From positions 1 to 20,788 of the forward strand of contig NZ_QRMP01000042.1 in the NCBI RefSeq assembly GCF_003473295.1: 20,788 nucleotides of DNA, given 5' to 3'. A program made the position numbers and the translations under genes. Source of the DNA: Parabacteroides sp. AM08-6. Its GTDB lineage: Bacteria; Bacteroidota; Bacteroidia; Bacteroidales; Tannerellaceae. Under the pieces are notes generated by a model that was given only the letters and a program-made list of their open reading frames with translations, made no database searches and was not told the origin of the DNA. Shown piece by piece: positions 15,400-20,788 of the stretch. Every line of letters begins with the position of its first letter. Positions within the stretch are counted from its first letter, which is position 1.

Positions 15400-16599
15400 A
15401 TGAAGATTTTAGTATTAAACTGCGGAAGCAGTTCTATTAAGTATAAACTGTTCGATATGACATCCGGCGAAGTAATGGCGCAAGGGGGTATCGAGAAAAT
15501 AGGTTTGCCGGGTGCATTCCTTAAACTGACGGACAAAGACGGCAAGAAAGTAGTGCTGGAGAAAGATATTCCCGGTCATCAGGTGGGCATCGAATTTATT
15601 TTGAGCGTATTGACGGACGAGAAATATGGTTGCATCAAAGATTATAACGAAATCGATGCTGTCGGCCACCGGGTGGTACATGGAGGTGAAAAGTTTGCTT
15701 CCAGCGTACGAATCAACCAAGATGTTATCAATAAAGTGATTGAATGTTCGGATTTGGCCCCGTTGCATAATCCGGCCAACCTGAAAGGTATTGACGCGAT
15801 GGAAGCGTTGATTCCGGGTATTCCCCAGGTTGCGGTATTCGATACGGCTTTCCATCAGACCATGCCGAAAAAGGCTTATATGTATGGCTTGCCATACGAG
15901 ATGTACACTAAATATGGTGTGCGCCGTTATGGTTTCCACGGAACCAGCCATCGGTATGTTTCCCGTCGTGCCTGTGAAATACTGGGTGTTCCTTATGAAG
16001 AGCAGAAAATTATTACTGCACACGTGGGAAATGGAGGTTCTATCGCTGCTATAGATCATGGTAAATGTGTTGATACTTCTATGGGATTGACTCCGGTGGA
16101 AGGTTTGTTGATGGGAACTCGTTGCGGGGATGTGGATGCCGGTGCTCTATCCTTTATCATGGATAAGGAAGGAATGGACGGTGCCGGTCTGTCCGATTTG
16201 ATTAACAAGAAAAGCGGGGTTGCCGGTCTTTCCGGTATCTCTTCCGATATGCGTGAAATAGAAGCGGCTGTTGCTGCAGGAAACGAACGGGCTATCATGG
16301 CTTTGGACGTTTACAATTACCGCATCAAGAAATATATAGGTGCTTACGCGGCTGCTATGGGTGGTTGCGATATTCTGGTATGGACCGGCGGTGTCGGTGA
16401 AAACCAGTGGTCTACTCGTCGTACTGTTTGTGAGAACATGGAATACATGGGAATGAAAATTGATACTCAAAAGAATGACGGTATGCGTGGCGAAGAAATG
16501 GTAATTAGTACACCGGACAGTAAGGTGAAAATTATTGTTGTCCCGACTGACGAAGAGTTCACGATTGCTTCCGATACAATGGAAATATTGGATAAATAA
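15400..16599 (+). CDS. ackA: Acetate kinase AckA
   Basis: Transfers phosphate from acetyl phosphate to ADP, giving acetate and ATP by substrate-level phosphorylation. The 399-residue length is typical. Signatures: N-terminal MKILVLNCGSSSIKYKL, HRVVHGGEKF, FDTAFHQTMP, RRYGFHGTSHRYV with the catalytic-site His and Arg, the phosphate loop HVGNGGSIAA, and GLTPVEGLLMGTRCGDVDAG. It is the second gene of pta-ackA and is followed by a terminator that also touches the end of the convergent lpxH gene. Confidence 0.97.
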   Translation: MKILVLNCGSSSIKYKLFDMTSGEVMAQGGIEKIGLPGAFLKLTDKDGKKVVLEKDIPGHQVGIEFILSVLTDEKYGCIKDYNEIDAVGHRVVHGGEKFASSVRINQDVINKVIECSDLAPLHNPANLKGIDAMEALIPGIPQVAVFDTAFHQTMPKKAYMYGLPYEMYTKYGVRRYGFHGTSHRYVSRRACEILGVPYEEQKIITAHVGNGGSIAAIDHGKCVDTSMGLTPVEGLLMGTRCGDVDAGALSFIMDKEGMDGAGLSDLINKKSGVAGLSGISSDMREIEAAVAAGNERAIMALDVYNYRIKKYIGAYAAAMGGCDILVWTGGVGENQWSTRRTVCENMEYMGMKIDTQKNDGMRGEEMVISTPDSKVKIIVVPTDEEFTIASDTMEILDK

Positions 16600-16648
16600 T
16601 CATTATTCTAATCCTCACAGCTTACAAAACACAAAGGATTAGTGTTTA

Positions 16649-16683
16649 GGCAGTCCCGGCATCGGTTGGGGCTGTCTTTTTTT
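16649..16683 (+). terminator. Rho-independent terminator after ackA
   Basis: GGCAGTCCC (16649-16657) pairs with GGGGCTGTC (16668-16676), nine pairs including two G-U, followed by seven T (16677-16683) that run into the stop codon of lpxH on the other strand. A second hairpin, CTAATCCT/AGGATTAG (16608-16615/16635-16642), lies just before it. Confidence 0.85.
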
Positions 16684-17461
16684 ATTCTTCCGTTTCGAAT
16701 TGTTCGAGATAAAGATTTTCGCCATCCCAGACGATATAGGAGAAAAAATGCATCCAGTCGCCCGCTATCAGGAGGCGGGAGGTATGGGACAGCATTAAGT
16801 CGAGCATGATGTGGCGATGGCCGAAAATAAAGAAATTGATATCAGGATGCGTTTTCAGATACTCTTTGGCGAATTGAACCATATACTCGTTGTCTTCTCC
16901 CAGATAATCGGCAGATTCTTGTGTTTTATGCTTTTCCAGCCCTTTTTTGCGACTGCTTAGTGACCAGCCTAATGCGAAACCGAATGTCCAACGCGGATGA
17001 ATGGCGGCGTATAGCCATTGGCAAAACTTATTCCGGAAAAGTGCACGGATGAAACGGAACGCCCGGCTACGGAAATCCACTTCATCTCCATGGCCGAGGA
17101 AGAAACGTTTACCTAATAAATCGACAGTCAATGTATCCCGGTGGATAATCGCTCCGATTTCTTTCGGAAGATAATCGAACATCCAGATATCGTGATTACC
17201 GATGAAGATATGAATTTCCACACCTCTGTCGGACAATTCGGCCAACTTACCCAGAAAACGGACAAAACCTTTCGGTACGACATATTTGTATTCGTACCAG
17301 TAATCGAACATGTCTCCCAAAAGATAGATGGCCATAGCCTCGTCTTTGATACTATCCAACCAGCGGACCAGCCTTTTTTCGACGGCCAGCGGGTCTTTAT
17401 GAAATCGGGCGCCTAAGTGGGCGTCCGATGCAAAGAATATTTTCTTTTTGGGAATGTTCAT
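16682..17461 (-). CDS. lpxH: UDP-2,3-diacylglucosamine diphosphatase LpxH-like
   Basis: A 259-residue calcineurin-like phosphoesterase expected to split UDP-2,3-diacylglucosamine to lipid X and UMP in lipid A synthesis at the inner membrane. The metal ligands of the fold are all present: D13 and H15 in SDAHLG, D50 in GDMFD, N89-H90-D91 in GNHD, H124 in GHGD, and H215/H217 in FGHRH. DYWYEYK after GDMFD and the helical insert at about 135-180 fit LpxH. It differs enough from the E. coli enzyme (240 residues) that the substrate is assigned by family, not shown. It is the last gene of the radC-DUF59-lpxH series, 29 bp after the DUF59 gene. Confidence 0.88.
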   Translation of the reverse strand: MNIPKKKIFFASDAHLGARFHKDPLAVEKRLVRWLDSIKDEAMAIYLLGDMFDYWYEYKYVVPKGFVRFLGKLAELSDRGVEIHIFIGNHDIWMFDYLPKEIGAIIHRDTLTVDLLGKRFFLGHGDEVDFRSRAFRFIRALFRNKFCQWLYAAIHPRWTFGFALGWSLSSRKKGLEKHKTQESADYLGEDNEYMVQFAKEYLKTHPDINFFIFGHRHIMLDLMLSHTSRLLIAGDWMHFFSYIVWDGENLYLEQFETEE

Positions 17462-17490
17462 CGTGAAAGTTGTTTATTCTTTACGGGAAG

Positions 17491-17808
17491 TTATAAAAAG
17501 CCCAACTCGAGCTTGGCTTCTTCCGACATCATTTCCTTATCCCACTCAGGTTCGAACACCAGGTTTACTTCCACGTTGTTCACATCTTGTATCGATTCTA
17601 TTTTCATACGGACATCTTCCAGAATGAAATCGGCGGCCGGGCAATTAGGGGCTGTGAGTGTCATATCGATGCGAACATTCTTCTCATCATCGACTTCCAC
17701 ATTGTATATCAGGCCTAAGTCGTACACATTGACCGGAATTTCCGGGTCGTACACGGTTTTTAGCATGGCGACAATCGCTTCTTCTGTTTGGAGAAATTCG
17801 TTGTTCAT
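17491..17808 (-). CDS. DUF59 / MIP18-family Fe-S cluster assembly protein (SufT-like)
   Basis: A 105-residue cytoplasmic protein of the family that helps deliver or mature iron-sulfur clusters (SufT, PaaD, eukaryotic CIA2). The hallmark DPEIPVNVYDLGLIY lies at 21-35, the conserved Cys56 in LTAPNCPAAD at 51-60, and the C-terminal EPEWDKEMMSEEAK is typical. It stands without suf genes nearby. It lies 44 bp after radC and 29 bp before lpxH on the same strand with no visible terminator, so the three are probably co-transcribed although their functions differ. Confidence 0.9.
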   Translation of the reverse strand: MNNEFLQTEEAIVAMLKTVYDPEIPVNVYDLGLIYNVEVDDEKNVRIDMTLTAPNCPAADFILEDVRMKIESIQDVNNVEVNLVFEPEWDKEMMSEEAKLELGFL

Positions 17809-17853
17809 GTTTTTTTAATTTGAATGCAAACTTACGAAATAATTTTCGGTTTT

Positions 17854-18534
17854 TCAGATTCTTCCTTCGTCCGAATAGCTGTAATAGTTGCCGTCGGCCA
17901 GAATTATGTGGTCCAACATATTTATTTCCATTAATTGGGCTGCTTTCTGTAGCCGGGAAGTCAATAAATCATCTTGCTTGCTGGGCGTTGTATTTCCTGA
18001 AGGATGGTTATGACAAAGGAGGATACCTGTGGCAAGTGCATTGATGGCAGCTTTCAGTATCAGGCGCAGGTCGGCCGATGTTTCGTTGGTTCCACCCTGG
18101 CTGATTTTGATTTTTCCGATGACTTTGGAGGAGCGGTTGGTGAGGGCTATCCACAATTCTTCATGCGGCAAATCGCATAGAATCGGATAAAACAACTGAT
18201 AAACATCCTGACTGGTTCGGACGGACGGACGTTGGAGCGGTATGGTTATTCCCCGTCGTTTGCCCAGTTCCAGGGCGGCGTTGATGGTAACAGCTTTGGC
18301 TTCTCCGATACCTTTAAAACCGGTTATTAAATCTTTAACGGATAATTTGCCCAAAGCGTTCAAATTGTTGTTGACGGAATGGAGTATACGTTGGGAAAGT
18401 TGGACGGCTGTTTCTTCGTTATTGCCGGAACCAATCAAGATGGCAAGCAGTTCGGCATCACTGAGGGATGTGACCCCCTTTAATAACATTTTCTCACGTG
18501 GACGGTCTTCTTCGGCCCATTCTTTGATTTTCAT
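17854..18534 (-). CDS. radC: RadC family JAB/MPN-domain protein
   Basis: A 226-residue member of the RadC family. The N-terminal part holds a UPF0758-type helical region (LSDAELLAILIGSG at 24-37) and a helix-hairpin-helix (GFKGIGEAKA at 72-81); the C-terminal part holds the JAMM metalloprotease-like site, with E125/E126, H175-x-H177-P-S-G and D188 as the zinc-site candidates. Despite the name, a direct role in DNA repair has been doubted, and the true activity of the family is not settled. It heads the radC-DUF59-lpxH series; no clear TAnnTTTG box was found directly upstream. Confidence 0.93.
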   Translation of the reverse strand: MKIKEWAEEDRPREKMLLKGVTSLSDAELLAILIGSGNNEETAVQLSQRILHSVNNNLNALGKLSVKDLITGFKGIGEAKAVTINAALELGKRRGITIPLQRPSVRTSQDVYQLFYPILCDLPHEELWIALTNRSSKVIGKIKISQGGTNETSADLRLILKAAINALATGILLCHNHPSGNTTPSKQDDLLTSRLQKAAQLMEINMLDHIILADGNYYSYSDEGRI

Positions 18535-18558
18535 AGCTGTAATGTTTTGGAAATGAAT

Positions 18559-18632
18559 AAAAAAGTGTTGTAAAAGCTTCTCTGACCGATATACGTTTAA
18601 CTGAAACCAGATGAGGCTTTTACAACGTTTTT
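18559..18632 (-). terminator. Probable terminator after efp
   Basis: GTTGTAAAAGC (18567-18577) and GCTTTTACAAC (18616-18626) are perfectly complementary over 11 bp. On the - strand the stem is followed by a run of six U (A-run 18559-18564). The 38-nt loop is long for a terminator, though part of it can pair further. Confidence 0.6.
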
Positions 18633-18641
18633 CGTGTTTGA

Positions 18642-19205
18642 TTAGCGGATGCGTCCTACATAAGAACCGTCCTGTGTGTTCACTTCGATGATTTCACCTT
18701 CGTTGATGAATAACGGGACACGAACTTCAGCACCGGTTTCAACAGTGGCCGGTTTCAATGTGTTTGTGGCTGTGTCGCCTTTAACACCCGGTTCTGTGTA
18801 TGTTACGGCCAACTGAACTTTGATAGGCATATCAGCGAAAAGAACTGTTTCGGTAGAAGCATCGGAAACGACATCAACAATTTCGCCTTCTTTCATGAAG
18901 TCCACGCCGTTGATAAGTTCCTTATCGATAATGACATCTTCATAAGTTTCCTGATTCATGAAATGATAATGCTCACCTTCTCTGTATGTATACTGATAAG
19001 GACGACGTTCTACACGTACATCTTCCAGTTTTTCACCGATATTAAAACGACGTTCGATTTGTCCGCCCTTTACAACATCTTTCAATGTGGTACGCATAAT
19101 TGTGTTACCTTTTCCCGGCTTTACGTGGAGAAAATCGACGCAGAAATAGAGCTTACCATCCAGACGGACACATGTCCCTTTCTTGATGTCTTGTGAATTA
19201 ATCAT
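18642..19205 (-). CDS. efp: Elongation factor P
   Basis: Binds stalled ribosomes between the P and E sites and helps form bonds in proline-rich stretches. The 187-residue protein has the three beta-barrel domains of the family. The tip of domain I is HVKPGKGNT, with Lys32 at the position of E. coli Lys34, the residue modified in some phyla. No EpmA/EpmB-type modification gene is in the window. The C-terminus has the typical EVNTQDGSYVGRIR. It has its own strong promoter upstream and a hairpin downstream, so it seems to be a single-gene unit. Confidence 0.97.
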   Translation of the reverse strand: MINSQDIKKGTCVRLDGKLYFCVDFLHVKPGKGNTIMRTTLKDVVKGGQIERRFNIGEKLEDVRVERRPYQYTYREGEHYHFMNQETYEDVIIDKELINGVDFMKEGEIVDVVSDASTETVLFADMPIKVQLAVTYTEPGVKGDTATNTLKPATVETGAEVRVPLFINEGEIIEVNTQDGSYVGRIR

Positions 19206-19259
19206 ACTTTATAGTCTTTATTTTAATATTATTGAGTCAATCAGAAATGATTTTGGTCG

Positions 19260-19291
19260 CAAAATTAGTGTTTTCCTGTTAAAGTAACAAA
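19260..19291 (-). promoter_or_regulatory. Bacteroides-type promoter of efp
   Basis: On the - strand TTTG (19288-19291) and TAATTTTG (19260-19267) are separated by 20 nt, a full match to the -33/-7 consensus. This is the best fixed promoter in the window and predicts a leader of about 48 nt. Just upstream, AAATCAGTT is repeated at 19314-19322 and 19325-19333, 11 bp apart, of unknown meaning. Confidence 0.75.
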
Positions 19292-19371
19292 CTACTAATA
19301 CTTTTTTATCAGGAAATCAGTTGCAAATCAGTTTGATATAACAGCTGGCCGGTAGGAGTCGGGTGGTATCT

Positions 19372-20070
19372 TTAAAAGAGTGACAATATGAAACTGATTA
19401 CCGGAACTAATATGGCGGTCATAATGCCCATTAATCCGATAGCCAACCCGCTCAATGCTCCTTCGACGGCTCCAATCTGAATGGCGGCGGCTGTTCCCAC
19501 ACCATGCGACGAAGCTCCTAAGGCAAGTCCTTTGGCTATCCGGCTTTCGATACCTAACACTTTCATTATAAAAGGGCCGACAATACTTCCGAATATCCCG
19601 ACGGCTACGACAATGACTGCGGTCAAAGAAGGAATACCCCCCGATTTTTCAGCAATTCCCATTGCGATAGGCGTAGTTACTGATTTGGGTTGCAGAGTGG
19701 CAATCAAAGCTTTATCGGCTCCCATTAAATCGCCAATCAGGATAACACTGACGATGCCGATTACGGCTCCTACAAAAACGGAGGTCAGGATAGAGGCGAC
19801 ATTCCCTCTCAGATATTGCATTTGTTCATACAAGACATATCCGAGCGCTACTACCGAAGGACCCAGCAGGAAATGTATCAGATGACTACCTTTTTGAAAC
19901 GAATCATACTCGATACCCAATGTTTTCAGTACGACAATGATGACGAATATGGAAGTTATCAGCGGATGCAACAAGCTGATATGCGTCTTTTTATATAAAG
20001 CCAGCGCAGCCAGATAAGTTCCGACTACCAAAGTTAAAGCGAATACTTCCGATTGTGCCAGATTATTCAT
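19372..20070 (-). CDS. lrgB: LrgB-family membrane protein
   Basis: A 232-residue polytopic inner-membrane protein with about six or seven hydrophobic segments and the family stretches LLGPSVVALGYVLYEQM, KSVTTPIAMGIAEKSGG and the Gly-rich GASSHGVGTAAAIQIG. LrgA/LrgB pairs were first described as holin-like modulators of murein hydrolase; more recent work on relatives (Bacillus PftAB, plant PLGG1) supports transport of pyruvate or glycolate. Which applies here is unknown. Its start overlaps the end of lrgA by 8 bp, so the two are translationally coupled. Confidence 0.93.
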   Translation of the reverse strand: MNNLAQSEVFALTLVVGTYLAALALYKKTHISLLHPLITSIFVIIVVLKTLGIEYDSFQKGSHLIHFLLGPSVVALGYVLYEQMQYLRGNVASILTSVFVGAVIGIVSVILIGDLMGADKALIATLQPKSVTTPIAMGIAEKSGGIPSLTAVIVVAVGIFGSIVGPFIMKVLGIESRIAKGLALGASSHGVGTAAAIQIGAVEGALSGLAIGLMGIMTAILVPVISFILSLF

Positions 20071-20410
20071 TTTGTCCCTCCTTCCCTAATTTTTGCTGGA
20101 TAAGAGCTACGCTGGCAATGACTAAAATGGTGCTGACCACCGAAGCTGTGACAATGACTACCCAATAGTGTGAAATAATCCCCAGCGAATTCATCAAACC
20201 AACTCCTGCCGGAAGGAAAAATAATCCCATGTTTTCAGTAAGAAGAGTCGATAATTTTTTGACTTTCGATGGTTTGACCAGTTTGAAGACTAGAGCAAAA
20301 AATAAAAGTACCATTCCAATCACACTGCCTGGTATGAAGCCATCGATAAAATAACTGATAAACTCCCCTGTAAAATAGAAGAAGAGAATATAAAATACTT
20401 CTGTCAGCAT
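20063..20410 (-). CDS. lrgA: CidA/LrgA-family membrane protein
   Basis: A 115-residue membrane protein with about four hydrophobic helices, normal for the holin-like CidA/LrgA family. Typical stretches are GEFISYFIDGFIPGSVIGMVLL (in part, about 16-37) and ENMGLFFLPAGVGLM. It is the first gene of lrgAB and should form the partner of LrgB in the inner membrane. No LytTR-type regulator gene, which often accompanies lrgAB in Firmicutes, is seen within the window. Confidence 0.92.
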   Translation of the reverse strand: MLTEVFYILFFYFTGEFISYFIDGFIPGSVIGMVLLFFALVFKLVKPSKVKKLSTLLTENMGLFFLPAGVGLMNSLGIISHYWVVIVTASVVSTILVIASVALIQQKLGKEGQNE

Positions 20411-20439
20411 AATACTTCTGCCTTTTTAGATAACCGGTA

Positions 20440-20447
20440 CAAAGATA
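20440..20447 (-). promoter_or_regulatory. Candidate -7 box for lrgAB
   Basis: TATCTTTG on the - strand matches the -7 consensus 29 nt before the lrgA start codon. No -33 TTTG is visible at the usual distance. Confidence 0.5.
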
Positions 20448-20788
20448 ATAGCTTTTCATGAAATATGTTTTATAACATAATATTTTAACAGAACTCATGT
20501 GAATATATACTTTGGCTTTACAAGGAAAAGCCGTAAGTTTTCTTCGATAAAAGCTTACATATTCCGGTCCGTTGGAACTTCAAATTCCGGGATACCATCC
20601 GGTATACGTCAAGGCTTCACGGGGTTCATTATAAAACATTGTCAATCTGCATATTGCATTTCTGTGAAACCTTTCGAATCAAACAAATTCTCATTTTAAA
20701 ATCGAAATCTAATTCATTTATATCCGACCCTTTCCGAAAAGACGAAGAAAACAGGCACAAAAGAACGCATACTGAAAATAAAAAGTAA
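20448..20788. other. Gene-free right end
   Basis: No credible gene is seen in this 341-bp AT-rich stretch. A 66-codon + strand frame at 20499-20699 has no family likeness or promoter. A small hairpin GGCTTT/AAAGCC (20514-20519/20527-20532) and a short ATACC/GGTAT hairpin near 20590-20610 are present. It is probably the upstream region of a gene beyond the window. Confidence 0.5.

Noticed and set aside
20499..20699. 66-codon open frame at the right end
   Set aside because: No recognisable domain, no promoter box, and composition like the surrounding non-coding DNA.

Overview
The window looks like a piece of a Bacteroidales chromosome, most likely Parabacteroides or a close relative. Three things point there: promoters of the Bacteroides type (-33 TTG/TTTG, -7 TAnnTTTG) with no clear E. 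coli-type boxes; gene neighbourhoods that I recall from Bacteroides-like genomes (rsmA-mgtE, folP-cdaA, radC-DUF59-lpxH, pta-ackA); and one large secreted protein whose C-terminus resembles the DUF6383 domain I associate with Parabacteroides. The genus call rests on memory of these families, not on a search.

Layout. The end of an unknown + strand gene and its terminator (1-104) precede a secreted Ser-type sulfatase (214-1650). This converges on, and overlaps by 26 bp, the Mg2+ channel gene mgtE, which lies behind rsmA on the - strand (1625-3778). Divergent from rsmA are a flippase-like membrane protein and the dipeptidase pepD (3874-6387), closed by a strong terminator (6415-6450). An 0.8 kb gene-free region (6451-7260) follows, leading into a 1251-residue exported protein (7261-11016). 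After a structured 3' region and a two-way terminator come murF (-), then folP-cdaA (+), pta-ackA (+), and a - strand series read from the right: lrgA-lrgB, efp, radC, a DUF59 gene and lpxH.

The most interesting region is 6451-7260. Two 31-bp arms (6976-7006 and 7154-7184) form an inverted repeat with 30 of 31 positions matching around a 147-bp segment. Each arm carries AAACGTACGT, which fits the ARACGTWCGT core that I recall for sites of the Bacteroides fragilis Mpi serine invertase. Inside the segment, at its left edge, is a very good Bacteroides promoter (TTG-N19-TATTTTTG) on the - strand, pointing away from the big gene. Flipping the segment would place it about 100 nt upstream of the start codon, pointing into the gene. 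The big protein has a signal peptide, a dozen potential Bacteroidetes O-glycosylation sequons and an apparently mosaic coding sequence. I read this as a phase-variable surface protein locus, shown here in the OFF orientation. Phase-variable surface-layer glycoproteins are known in Parabacteroides distasonis; whether this locus belongs to that family is inference.

The remaining genes are mostly housekeeping: ribosome assembly and translation (rsmA, efp), envelope precursor synthesis (murF, lpxH), folate and c-di-AMP synthesis (folP, cdaA), acetate/ATP formation (pta, ackA), Fe-S cluster handling (DUF59), Mg2+ balance (mgtE) and peptide use (pepD). No tRNA, rRNA, CRISPR array, transposase or recombinase gene was found in the window.
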